Shown here piece after piece: positions 1 to 7,748 of a stretch of DNA of 61,555 bases (position 1 is its first letter; the number at the start of each line of letters is the position of its first letter). The stretch is from Planctomycetota bacterium. GTDB taxonomy: Bacteria > Planctomycetota > Phycisphaerae > Phycisphaerales > UBA1924. The notes beneath the pieces were generated by a model. The model was not told the origin of the DNA and searched no databases. It worked only from the letters and a program-made list of their open reading frames with translations. A program made the position numbers and the translations under genes. The stretch is from the NCBI GenBank assembly GCA_024276195.1, contig JAJRXR010000086.1, positions 1 through 61,555 on the forward strand, written 5' to 3'.

Positions 1-180
1 AGCGCCGGTGTGACGGGCCTCTTCCTCGCCAAGCTCGACGGCACCGCCCGCGGCGGCATCGTCGTCGCCATCCGACAAAGCGTGGACATCCCCGTCAAGT
101 TCGTCGGCGTCGGCGAAACCCCCGAAGACATCCAACCCTTCGACCCCGACGCCTTCATCGAAGCGATGTTCGCGGAATAG
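1..180 (+). CDS. ftsY: Signal recognition particle receptor FtsY, C-terminal end (partial)
   Basis: The gene runs in from the left edge; only the last 59 codons are present and they end in TAG. The residues FLAKLDGTARGG and the later FVGVGETPEDIQPFD are the conserved C-terminal part of the SRP-family GTPase NG domain (the TKLDG...GG guanine-specificity loop and the closing GxGE..DL.PFd motif). FtsY is the membrane-associated receptor that docks the SRP-ribosome complex for co-translational insertion. Ffh shares these motifs but normally continues into an M domain, while this protein stops about 10 residues after the PFD motif, as FtsY does. Only the end of the protein can be seen. Confidence 0.9.
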   Translation, partial: SAGVTGLFLAKLDGTARGGIVVAIRQSVDIPVKFVGVGETPEDIQPFDPDAFIEAMFAE

Positions 181-276
181 CAGGGCATTCCCCCTCTCTA
201 GCCAAGAGCGAAAGCGGGCGCCCTGCCTTGTTCGCTCCGATGCTACACACAGATTTGAGTTTGTCCCAACCTTGTG

Positions 277-306
277 TTGACAGGCGGGGGGGGGGGGGGG
301 TAGCCT
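277..306 (+). promoter_or_regulatory. Putative sigma70-type promoter with a poly-G spacer
   Basis: TTGACA (277-282) matches the -35 consensus exactly. It is followed by an 18-nt spacer consisting of GGC plus 15 G, and then TAGCCT (301-306), a weak -10 (T, A and final T match). The secreted-protein start codon lies 49 nt further on. A G tract placed exactly between the two hexamers is the known arrangement of phase-variable promoters such as Neisseria porA and opc, where tract length sets spacer length. The -10 is weak, so the promoter call is inference; the -35 and the tract are directly visible. Confidence 0.5.
286..300 (+). repeat. Homopolymer tract of 15 G
   Basis: An uninterrupted run of 15 G in the leader of the next gene. 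It is the longest homopolymer in the window; the only comparable one is the run of 13 upstream of the secreted gene near 26.3 kb. Runs of this length slip during replication and are the usual substrate of phase variation. Confidence 0.95.
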
Positions 307-354
307 GCGCGCGTCTCGTGTGATCCTCGTACTTTACTAAGTAAGGAGTGAAGC

Positions 355-1350
355 ATGTCGCGCAGATCAGTGAGTCAAAGGCGTTCGACGATGGCGGGTG
401 TTGCGGTGTTCGCTCTCGCCGCGGGACCAGCCGCAGCGCAATCCGGGGACATATCCTACGTCACGTTCGATACTGTGGACCGGACCTTCGCGCCGGCAGC
501 CACCGCTCAGGGTGTTGTGCTCGGCTTGCTCTCGTACACCGACCCCGCGCTGGCGCAGGGCGCCAATGTGGACGTGCTCTGGCACGAGATGGGCGCCGAC
601 GGCACGTTCGATACCTGGGCCTGGACGGACGACGACCTGGGCATGGCGGCCCGTTGGATCCGGGGCGCCTTTTCAGACACCACGCTCTTCGCCCAGGACA
701 CAGAAATATCCATTGCGATCTACGAGTCAGACCCCGGCGCGACGCCGGAGGACCCGATCAAGTTCATCTTCGGCCTCTTCGAGACCGACCCGCTCCAGCC
801 CGCGCTCCCGGCGGCCTCGGACCCGGGCGGGCTTGTTGAGGTGCTCGCGGGCATCGGGTACGCGGCGGCGCCGACGTACTCGGGCATCGCCGCCGGGGGC
901 GCCGCCTCTGGCGGAACGGGCGGCATCGGCGGGGGCTACGTCCCGGCCGGGTGCCTCGCCGCCTTCGGCAGCGAAGAGGAAGTGCTGTTGCAAGACCTCT
1001 ACCGCCGGGCGACGCTCATCCTCGCGGGAACAGACCCTCAGACGGCCGCGAATGATCCGTGTGCGTGGCCTTGTTTGTGCCTTACCGCCTATACATGCAC
1101 GACAACGCCACCAGGGACATGGACATACGTTGGATCAACGCCGATCTTTGGGGGAGGACAAGTATGTAAATGGGAGCGTCCAGCGACGCGCACCTGGACC
1201 AAGACCGGGTTGAAGTGGCTCTGGTGCACAAACTGTGCAGCGACTGGTACTGGGCCTGGGGGGAGAGAAGTTGTATTTAGTACTGTGGGACCTGGTGTCG
1301 CCTGCCCAGCAACTCCGCCTGCTGGCGGAACCATCCTTTGCTTGAGGTGA
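355..1350 (+). CDS. Secreted protein of unknown function, Cys-rich C-terminus
   Basis: A 331-residue protein. The ATG is chosen because AAGGAG sits 6 nt upstream. Residues 1-30 form a signal peptide (RR-rich start, hydrophobic MAGVAVFALAAGPAAA, cleavage after AQA-type residues near AAAQS), so the protein is exported. The middle part alternates Asp/Thr-rich and Gly-rich segments (about residues 150-200 contain GGAASGGTGGIGGG). The last 130 residues hold about 10 cysteines, including CAWPCLC and LWCTNC. No family is recognised. It lies between ftsY and a zinc-ribbon membrane protein, and its leader carries the 15-G tract, so its expression may switch. A short imperfect palindrome (TTACTAAGTAA) overlaps the ribosome-binding region. 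Confidence 0.8.
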   Translation: MSRRSVSQRRSTMAGVAVFALAAGPAAAQSGDISYVTFDTVDRTFAPAATAQGVVLGLLSYTDPALAQGANVDVLWHEMGADGTFDTWAWTDDDLGMAARWIRGAFSDTTLFAQDTEISIAIYESDPGATPEDPIKFIFGLFETDPLQPALPAASDPGGLVEVLAGIGYAAAPTYSGIAAGGAASGGTGGIGGGYVPAGCLAAFGSEEEVLLQDLYRRATLILAGTDPQTAANDPCAWPCLCLTAYTCTTTPPGTWTYVGSTPIFGGGQVCKWERPATRTWTKTGLKWLWCTNCAATGTGPGGREVVFSTVGPGVACPATPPAGGTILCLR

Positions 1351-1409
1351 GCTGAGTAAAAACTACCTGTCAGTGTATGGTGTTTCAGAAAGGCGCGGAG
1401 GAGGTTGCG

Positions 1410-2399
1410 ATGCGAGCGGGTATTCTCTCTTGGGGGGGCGCTCTTCTCATTGTGGTCGCCTTGTCCGTACTGACCAGCGCATTGCTGATCCAAACATGGC
1501 GATGGGAAGAGTTAGAACGCTCGTCGATTGATCGCATCGCCGCTCCGCTCGCCTCTCATCTCCCCGTCGGCAGGGCGTCTCCGACGATCGAACAGTGGTT
1601 TGCACATCCTCGTACGCACCCGTTGTTCCTTGGAAATCTTGTCAATCAGTGCTTCGTGGTCGAGACCATGCCGGATGGCTCTGTCACTCGTACGTTCGGC
1701 ATGTTTTGGGGGGCGCCCCCCGACGCGACAGAGAATCCCGGTTATATCTGGTCTTTGGTTTCGATCTTCGTGTTGCTTCACGTTGTTGTGGTTGTGTTCC
1801 TTGCCCTGCTCTACCGCCTCGCCGGGTATCCGCCATGGGTCAGGCAACCTCCGGTCGTCCGGCGCGCCCTCCCGAGCGCTCTGGCGATCTCGGCCATCGC
1901 TGGCGCGCTCTGGCCCGCCTTCGGGCAGGTCGTCTGGTCGGTCTGGATCAGAGTCGCCGAGCAGGTCCGCGTGCTCTACATGACCACCGATCCGCTCACC
2001 GGGGAGACGAATATGGTCTCGGCGGACCATTACTACGGCGTCGCCGTCGGCCCGGTCGGGCGCGCCTCAATCCTCGCCGGTGTTGCGCTGGGGTACCTCC
2101 TGACGGTCGCCTGGGTGATTCGCTGGCGCATCGCCGCAGCGAAGGCGGGCGTCGCCGATCCGATCGTCTGCCTCGCGTGCGGGCATGGGCTCGACGAGCA
2201 ACAGGACACGTGCCCAGAGTGCGGGCAGGATCAATCCGGCGCCGTCGCGCGTGTTGCGCTCGGGCGGATCTTGTACCAGGCGTCCAGTTCGCGCTGGCGG
2301 TGGGGTGTGCGAATCGGAATGTTTGCGAGCGTTCTTGCCCTGCTCGCCGGGCCGCTCATCCTCGGGTGGGTGGGGGTCGTCGTGCCCAATGTGTGGTAG
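1410..2399 (+). CDS. Membrane protein with zinc ribbon
   Basis: About 329 residues. GGAGGAGG just upstream favours the ATG at 1410 over an in-frame ATG 33 nt earlier. There is an N-terminal membrane anchor (GGALLIVVALSVLTSALLI), then an extracytoplasmic stretch, then at least three more hydrophobic segments (LVSIFVLLHVVVVVFLALLY; a Leu/Ala-rich one; ILAGVALGYLLTVAWVI) and a last one at the C-terminus. Before the last segment lies a four-Cys zinc ribbon (CLACGH...CPECGQ). The layout (membrane helices plus CPxC/CPECG ribbon) recurs in three other genes of this window. Function unknown. It may be co-transcribed with the secreted gene 60 nt upstream. Confidence 0.8.
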   Translation: MRAGILSWGGALLIVVALSVLTSALLIQTWRWEELERSSIDRIAAPLASHLPVGRASPTIEQWFAHPRTHPLFLGNLVNQCFVVETMPDGSVTRTFGMFWGAPPDATENPGYIWSLVSIFVLLHVVVVVFLALLYRLAGYPPWVRQPPVVRRALPSALAISAIAGALWPAFGQVVWSVWIRVAEQVRVLYMTTDPLTGETNMVSADHYYGVAVGPVGRASILAGVALGYLLTVAWVIRWRIAAAKAGVADPIVCLACGHGLDEQQDTCPECGQDQSGAVARVALGRILYQASSSRWRWGVRIGMFASVLALLAGPLILGWVGVVVPNVW

Positions 2400-2499
2400 C
2401 GAGCGAGGGGTTGGATCGAGGCCGATGCGGGCATGAGTATGAGAAGATGGGTGCATGCGCTTTGGGTGAAGACGCCGCCCCATTCCCGTTGCACCCGCG

Positions 2500-4398
2500 C
2501 TACCGCCCCCCGTCTCCATCCTCACCCGCCGCGTCGCCCATCGCGTCGCCCAGGATTGCCCCCGGCGCCCCAGTCGGCGACGGGCTCGAGCCGAACACCA
2601 CGCCCCCGGGCTTGATCTCCTGCCAGGGCTGGTCGCCCGTCAGCTCGCGGGCCGCGAGGACGCCCTCGCGGATGGCCCGCATCTCCGCGTCGTGGTCCGG
2701 GCTCGGCATCGGGGTGTGCTCGCGCCCGTGCTCCTCTTTGAACAGGTGGATCGTCTGCGTCGGGAACGCGAACTCCACGCCCAGGCGGTCGGCCAGGCGG
2801 ATCACGTCGAGCATGAACCGCTGACGCTCGCGCAGCTCCACCGACCAGTCCGGCGCCTCAAAGAAAATATACACCAGCACGTCCAGGCTGTGCGCCCCGA
2901 ACTCGTTGAGCCAGACGTGGTAATAGTCTTTCCGCGTGAACGGGTGCTGGCGGACGATCTCGCGCACGCCCTCGCAGAACGCCTCGATCTTCTCGGGCGG
3001 CGTCGAGTACGCCAGGTTCACCATCGTCTTGTAGCGCCGGAACGAACGCCGCCCGTAGTTGTCCACCGTGGCGCGCACGAGCGACGCGTTCGGGAACGTC
3101 ACGACCGAGTTGTAAAACGTCCTGATCCGTGTCGAGCGGAAGCCCATCCACTCGACGGTGCCCTCGATCTCGCCCGTGACGATCCAGTCGCCGACCTCGA
3201 ACGGGCGGTCCAGGATCACGGCGATCGAGCCGAAGAAGTTCTCGATCGTGTCCTTGGCCGCGAACGCCACCGCCAAGCCCCCGATGCCCAGCCCCGACAG
3301 CAGCGGCACGATCGGAACGTCGAACGCGTCGGCGATGTACACCAGCCCGATCGCGACGATGAAGATCTTCACGCTCCGCTCGACCAGCGGCACGAGCAGA
3401 TCATCAATCTTCGTCTCCGTCTGCGCGGCCTTGGTCGCGAACACGTCCGCGATCAGATCCACCAGTCGCCACGCCGACCAGACACCCGCGATGCTCAGGA
3501 TCACCTTCACCGCGACAAGCAGCGCGGACGACGCGAAGCTCGGCAGCCCCCCGACCTGGAGCATCGCGTACCACAGAATCCCCGCCGCCAGCAGCCCGAA
3601 CGGGCGGACCGCCCGGCGCAGCACCGCCCGGTCCGTCTTGCGCCCGCGATGGCGCTCGACCCGCCTCCACGACAGCTTGAGCAGGCTCCGCACCAGCAGA
3701 TCCAGCGTCAGCCCGAGGAGGATCACGAGCAGAATCATGAGCCACTGCCAGTACTCGACCGTCAGCAGTTGCCCGCTGCGCAACGACTTGGGCACGAGCT
3801 GGCGCAGGCGCTGGCCCAGCGTCGCGGCCACGTCCCGCTTCGGTCCGGCTCCGATGTCGAGCTCTTCCCACTCGCGCCAGCGCGTGCCGACCTCAGCCAT
3901 GGTCTCTTTCGAGAACCGCCACTCACCGATCTCATCGCGCACCAGCTCAATCCGAAATCCCGGCACCAGGCGGGCAAGGCGGGCGTGCTTATCGACCTGG
4001 TCGCTCGGGAAGTAGACGTACCTGCTCTCATCGATCACGGGCGGAAAGTGCCATTCTTTGACCGTCCCGATGCGGTTGAGGATGTTGTACAGGTTGGTGG
4101 TCAGCTCCTGGCGGACGGCGCCGATGTCCACATCTTCAAACCGGCAGGTCGCGACGGCTTCCTCAAGATCGCGCTTCTCGCCCGACGTGACGAACTGCTC
4201 CATCGCGGTCAGGAACGTCTCCATCGTCTTCCAGGGCGTCGCGTACCGCTCGTCCGGCGCCGGGATGACCTCGGTGCTCGTCGTCTCGGGCGAGCCGCCC
4301 TCGTCCTGGGCCGAGGCGGGCGTTGCCCACAGCATCGGCGCCAGCGCCAGCATGAACACCCAGATGCGCATCGAGCGGATTCGTTTCAGGCCTGTCAT
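2500..4398 (-). CDS. MscS-family mechanosensitive ion channel
   Basis: About 632 residues, longer than minimal MscS (about 290). An N-terminal signal peptide (IWVFMLALAPMLWATPASA) is followed by a roughly 200-residue periplasmic domain. Four or five membrane helices come next, and then the MscS pore helix and beta domain: PLLSGLGIGGLAVAFAAKD is the Gly/Ala-packed TM3 and FEVGDWIVTGEIEGTVEWMG the conserved beta-domain motif. The C-terminal alpha/beta domain contains VTFPNASLV. Such channels open under membrane tension and release solutes on osmotic downshock. In-frame starts occur further upstream; the one chosen gives a clean signal peptide. Convergent with the zinc-ribbon gene and divergent from the metal-transport operon. 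Confidence 0.9.
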   Translation of the reverse strand: MTGLKRIRSMRIWVFMLALAPMLWATPASAQDEGGSPETTSTEVIPAPDERYATPWKTMETFLTAMEQFVTSGEKRDLEEAVATCRFEDVDIGAVRQELTTNLYNILNRIGTVKEWHFPPVIDESRYVYFPSDQVDKHARLARLVPGFRIELVRDEIGEWRFSKETMAEVGTRWREWEELDIGAGPKRDVAATLGQRLRQLVPKSLRSGQLLTVEYWQWLMILLVILLGLTLDLLVRSLLKLSWRRVERHRGRKTDRAVLRRAVRPFGLLAAGILWYAMLQVGGLPSFASSALLVAVKVILSIAGVWSAWRLVDLIADVFATKAAQTETKIDDLLVPLVERSVKIFIVAIGLVYIADAFDVPIVPLLSGLGIGGLAVAFAAKDTIENFFGSIAVILDRPFEVGDWIVTGEIEGTVEWMGFRSTRIRTFYNSVVTFPNASLVRATVDNYGRRSFRRYKTMVNLAYSTPPEKIEAFCEGVREIVRQHPFTRKDYYHVWLNEFGAHSLDVLVYIFFEAPDWSVELRERQRFMLDVIRLADRLGVEFAFPTQTIHLFKEEHGREHTPMPSPDHDAEMRAIREGVLAARELTGDQPWQEIKPGGVVFGSSPSPTGAPGAILGDAMGDAAGEDGDGGR

Positions 4399-4463
4399 GG
4401 CCCATGCTAGACCGCCCTCGCACGCGATCCGTTCGCGCCAGGCGCATCGCCCGCCGGCGGGGT

Positions 4464-4492
4464 TTGACATTCGCCCGGGCGATCGCTACCGT
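4464..4492 (+). promoter_or_regulatory. Putative promoter of the metal ABC operon
   Basis: TTGACA (4464-4469), a 17-nt spacer, and TACCGT (4487-4492; T, A and final T match the -10 consensus). It lies 60 nt upstream of the substrate-binding protein start and nothing else separates them. The perfect inverted repeat listed next overlaps the -10. Confidence 0.5.
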
Positions 4493-4505
4493 AGCCAGTG
4501 CTACG
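4490..4505 (+). promoter_or_regulatory. Inverted repeat overlapping the -10, possible metal-regulator operator
   Basis: CGTAGC-CAGT-GCTACG is a perfect 6-bp inverted repeat with a 4-nt centre, starting inside the -10 hexamer. A dimeric repressor bound here would block initiation. Because it precedes a Mn/Zn/Fe importer, a DtxR/MntR or Fur/Zur type regulator is a reasonable guess, but it matches no consensus I can name. Confidence 0.4.
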
Positions 4506-4552
4506 AATCGGCACGGCGATTCGAGCACAGGTCTGGTCACAGGAGTTCGGCA

Positions 4553-5551
4553 ATGGCACGACAGGCAAGGGGTCTCGGGATTTGTGCGCGCGCGATCGCG
4601 TTGCTCGCCGCCGTTCTCCTGCTCGCCGCTCCGGGGTGCGCCGAGGCGGACCCGGAGGCGCCGATCTCGATCGTGGCGACGACCGGCATGGTCGCCGACG
4701 CGGCCCGCGCCGTCGCCGGCGACCGGGCCTCGGTCAGCTCGCTCATGGGCTCGGGCGTGGACCCGCACCTGTACAAGCCGACGCGCGCGGACATCGCCCG
4801 GATGATGAACGCCGAGGTGGTCTTCTACAACGGGCTCCTGCTCGAAGGGAAGATGACCGACGCGCTCGTCCGGGCCGCGACGAGCGGCAGGCGTGTCCAC
4901 GCCGTTTCCGAGCTGATCGACGAGTCCACCCTGCTCGAGCCCGCCGAGTTCCAGGGGCACTACGACCCGCACATCTGGATGGACCCGAGCACATGGTCCA
5001 GCGCCGTCGAGGTTGTCCGCGACAAGCTCATCGAGTTCGACCCCGCGGGCGAAGAGGTCTACCGCGCCAACGCCCGGGCGTATCTGGATGAGCTCGCCGC
5101 CCTCGACGCCTACGCCCAGCGCGTTCTGGCGACCGTCCCCGATCGGACCCGTGTGCTCGTCACCGCGCACGACGCCTTCAACTACTTCGGCGTCCGATAC
5201 AATTTCCTGGTCGTGGGCATCCAGGGCATCTCGACCGAGTCCGAGGCCGGCGTCCGCGATATCCAGCGCCTCGTCGATCTGCTCGTCGAACGCAAGATCG
5301 GGGCTGTCTTTATCGAGTCCACCGTCTCACGCCGCAATGTCGAATCCCTCATCGCCGGCGCCCGCGCCAGCGGGCAGGATGTCGAAATCGGCGGCGAGCT
5401 TTTCTCCGACGCCATGGGCGCCCCGGGGACCTACGAGGGGACGTACCTCGGCATGATCGACCACAACGTCACCACCATCGCCCGCGCCCTGGGCGGGCAG
5501 GCGCCCGCCGGTGGGCGTCTCGGGCGACTCGCAGGCGGAGAAGGGCCATGA
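4553..5551 (+). CDS. Metal ABC transporter substrate-binding lipoprotein (TroA/ZnuA/MntA type)
   Basis: A 332-residue protein. AGGAG lies 7 nt before the ATG. The signal ends in a lipobox (LLLAAPGC), so the protein is lipid-anchored outside the inner membrane. It is a cluster A-I (TroA-like) binding protein: VATTGMVADAARAVAGD at the start of lobe 1, DPHLYKP with the first metal His, HYDPHIWMDP with the second, VTAHDAFNYFG with a His/Asp pair, and SEAGVRDIQRLVDLLVERKI plus FIESTVS in lobe 2. It lacks the long His-rich loop typical of ZnuA, which fits a Mn or Fe rather than a strictly Zn binder. First gene of a four-gene operon with 4-bp overlaps. Confidence 0.92.
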   Translation: MARQARGLGICARAIALLAAVLLLAAPGCAEADPEAPISIVATTGMVADAARAVAGDRASVSSLMGSGVDPHLYKPTRADIARMMNAEVVFYNGLLLEGKMTDALVRAATSGRRVHAVSELIDESTLLEPAEFQGHYDPHIWMDPSTWSSAVEVVRDKLIEFDPAGEEVYRANARAYLDELAALDAYAQRVLATVPDRTRVLVTAHDAFNYFGVRYNFLVVGIQGISTESEAGVRDIQRLVDLLVERKIGAVFIESTVSRRNVESLIAGARASGQDVEIGGELFSDAMGAPGTYEGTYLGMIDHNVTTIARALGGQAPAGGRLGRLAGGEGP

Positions 5552-6381
5552 GCACACTCCCGTCGCACGAGCGCGTCTCGCCCCGCGATCTCTCGGCACG
5601 CCCGGAGCACTCGCCCGACAGCCCGCTCTCGATCCACGCGCTGACCGTTGCCTACCAGCGCAAGCCCGTGCTCTGGGATGTCGAGTTCGAGGCGCCCGGC
5701 GCCCGCCTGATCGCGATCGTCGGCCCCAACGGCGCCGGCAAGAGCACCCTCATCAAGGCCTGTCTGGGCCTTGTCGCCCCCGCCGCAGGTCGCGTCGAGT
5801 TCTGGGGCGGGCCATACCGGCGCTCGCGCATTCGCGTCGGGTATGTCCCCCAGCGCGAGAGCGTGGACTGGGACTTCCCCGTCAGCGCCCTCGATGTCGC
5901 GGCCATGGGGCGATACGCCTTGATCGGCTGGTGCAGGCCCGTCTCGCGCGCGCACAAACGCGCCGCCATGGACGCCCTCGAATACGTTGGCATGGGCGAG
6001 CTGAGCAAACGCCAGATCTCACAGCTCTCGGGCGGGCAGCAGCAGCGCGTCTTCCTCGCGCGGGCGCTGGCCCAGGACGCGGACCTGTACTTCATGGACG
6101 AGCCCTTCGCCGGCGTGGACGCCGCGACGGAGCGCGCGATTATCGAGGTCCTGCGCTCCCTGCGCGCCAAGGGCAAGACCGTGATCTGCGTCCACCACGA
6201 TCTCCAGACCGTCCCCGAATACTTCGACGACGTGATGCTCTTGAACATGCGCGTCGTCGCCTCCGGCCCCGTCGGCGACGTGTTCACCCGCGAGAACCTC
6301 GTCGCGACCTACGGCGGGCGCCTTACTCTTCTTGACGAGGCCTCCGAGGCCCTCGCCCGGGCCGCTCGGGGCGGCGGGTGA
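5548..6381 (+). CDS. Metal ABC transporter ATP-binding protein
   Basis: A 277-residue ATPase. Walker A is GPNGAGKST, the Q-loop follows PQRESVDWDFPV, the signature is LSGGQQQR, Walker B is DLYFMDEP and the switch His lies in VHHDL. It is closest to the MntB/TroB/ZnuC family; the QRESVDWDFP wording is typical of manganese/zinc importers. Its ATG overlaps the stop of the binding-protein gene (ATGA), so translation is probably coupled. It energises import through the two permeases encoded next. Confidence 0.93.
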   Translation: MSTLPSHERVSPRDLSARPEHSPDSPLSIHALTVAYQRKPVLWDVEFEAPGARLIAIVGPNGAGKSTLIKACLGLVAPAAGRVEFWGGPYRRSRIRVGYVPQRESVDWDFPVSALDVAAMGRYALIGWCRPVSRAHKRAAMDALEYVGMGELSKRQISQLSGGQQQRVFLARALAQDADLYFMDEPFAGVDAATERAIIEVLRSLRAKGKTVICVHHDLQTVPEYFDDVMLLNMRVVASGPVGDVFTRENLVATYGGRLTLLDEASEALARAARGGG

Positions 6382-7748
6382 ACGCTCCGCTCGCGTCAAT
6401 CTCGGATGCCGCGTCCCAGGCGCCCACACTGACCGAGATTGTGCGCACACTCACGCTCACCGCGGGTTTCAACGCGAAGGTTGTCGTGCTCAGCGCTGCG
6501 CTGCTGGGCATCAGCGCGGGCCTGGTCGGGTGTTTCGCCCTGCTGCGCAAGCGCGCTCTTATGGGCGACGCCCTCGCCCACGCCACGCTCCCGGGCATCG
6601 CGCTGGCGTTCATCATTGGGGCGGCGTTCGGGCTCGAGGCCCGGTCGCTGGCGGTCCTGCTGCCCGGCGCCGCGATCGCCGGGATCGCGGGCGTGGTCTG
6701 CGTCCAGCTCCTCGTCCACCACACCCGCCTGCGCGAGGACGCCGCGATCGGCATCGTCCTCTCGGGCTTCTTCGGGCTGGGTGTTGCGCTGCTGTCGTAC
6801 ATCCAAGGCGGGAACTACGCGGACGCAGGCGGGCTCAATACCTTCATCTACGGGCAGACCGCCGCGATGCTCCCGCGCGACGCGGCCCTGATGGGCGCTG
6901 TCGCGCTGCTGACCATCCTCGCGAGCGTCCTCTTCCACAAAGAGTTCGCAATCGTCGCGTTCAACGAGGATTACGCCAGAACCCAGGGCTGGCCCGTGCC
7001 CAGGCTGGATCTGCTGATGATGGGCTTGGTCGTTCTTGTCACGGTCGTTGGGCTCCAGGCGGTGGGGCTGCTGCTGATCGTGGCGTTGCTGATTATCCCC
7101 GCCGCCGCCGCGTCGTTCTGGACCAGGCGCCTGCGCACGATGGTGATCCTGTCGGGGTGCATCGGCGGGTTCAGCGGGTATCTCGGGGCGAGCGTGTCGG
7201 CGCTGACCCCGCGCATGCCCGCAGGCGCTGTGATTGTGCTGACCGGGGGCGTGGTCTTTCTCCTGTCCATGCTCTTCGCGCCGCAGCGGGGCCTGCTCGC
7301 CGAGCAGATCCGCACGTTCGCCCTGCGACGGCGCGTTGCGCGCGAGCACTGGCTCCGCCGCTTGTACGAGGCCCAGGACCGGGGCGGCGCCCCGGTCTCA
7401 ATCCCGACGCATGACCTCGTCTCGCGCGGGCTCGGGCTGGGCTCGGTGCTGGCGCGGGTGGACCTGCGCCTGTCGGGCCTGATCGAGGTTTCCGGCGCCG
7501 GCGCCAGCCTCACCGAGCGGGGTACGCGCGAGGGCGCCCGTGTGACGCGCAACCACCGCCTCTGGGAGCAGTACCTGATGACCTACGCCGATCTCGCGCC
7601 CTCGCACGTCGATCTCTCGGCGGACCTCGTCGAGCACGTCCTGAGCCCCGAACTCATCGACGAGCTGGAAACAGCGCTGCGCGAGCGCAAGGCCCTGCCC
7701 GAGCGCCTGCCCGACCACACCGAGCGAGAGGCGGGGGGGCGCCCATGA
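6378..7748 (+). CDS. Metal ABC permease fused to an MntR/DtxR-like dimerization domain
   Basis: 456 residues; the GTG start overlaps the ATPase stop (GTGA). Residues about 30-300 form an ABC-3 family permease with about eight helices and the conserved LMGDALAHATLPGIALAF. Residues about 315-440 are extra to the usual permease of about 280. They contain a winged-helix-like piece and then a segment like the metal-sensing/dimerization domain of MntR/DtxR: LTERGTREGARVTRNHRLWEQYL, then SADLVEHVLS. His393 and the Glu419-His420 pair occupy the positions of MntR metal ligands; the equivalent of MntR Glu99 is Asp416. The domain should lie on the cytoplasmic side and could let metal inhibit import directly. 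Confidence 0.88.
   Translation: MNAPLASISDAASQAPTLTEIVRTLTLTAGFNAKVVVLSAALLGISAGLVGCFALLRKRALMGDALAHATLPGIALAFIIGAAFGLEARSLAVLLPGAAIAGIAGVVCVQLLVHHTRLREDAAIGIVLSGFFGLGVALLSYIQGGNYADAGGLNTFIYGQTAAMLPRDAALMGAVALLTILASVLFHKEFAIVAFNEDYARTQGWPVPRLDLLMMGLVVLVTVVGLQAVGLLLIVALLIIPAAAASFWTRRLRTMVILSGCIGGFSGYLGASVSALTPRMPAGAVIVLTGGVVFLLSMLFAPQRGLLAEQIRTFALRRRVAREHWLRRLYEAQDRGGAPVSIPTHDLVSRGLGLGSVLARVDLRLSGLIEVSGAGASLTERGTREGARVTRNHRLWEQYLMTYADLAPSHVDLSADLVEHVLSPELIDELETALRERKALPERLPDHTEREAGGRP

Noticed and set aside
180-276. Terminator after ftsY
   Set aside because: AGGGC and GCCCT can pair over a long interval, but the stem is short and interrupted and there is no T tract, so I do not call it.
2692-4410. 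Long plus-strand ORF antisense to the MscS gene
   Set aside because: Arg/His/Pro-rich shadow typical of high-GC DNA; the opposite strand encodes a clear channel. The same applies to long antisense ORFs over aroC, gspD, rnr, the potassium channel and serA.
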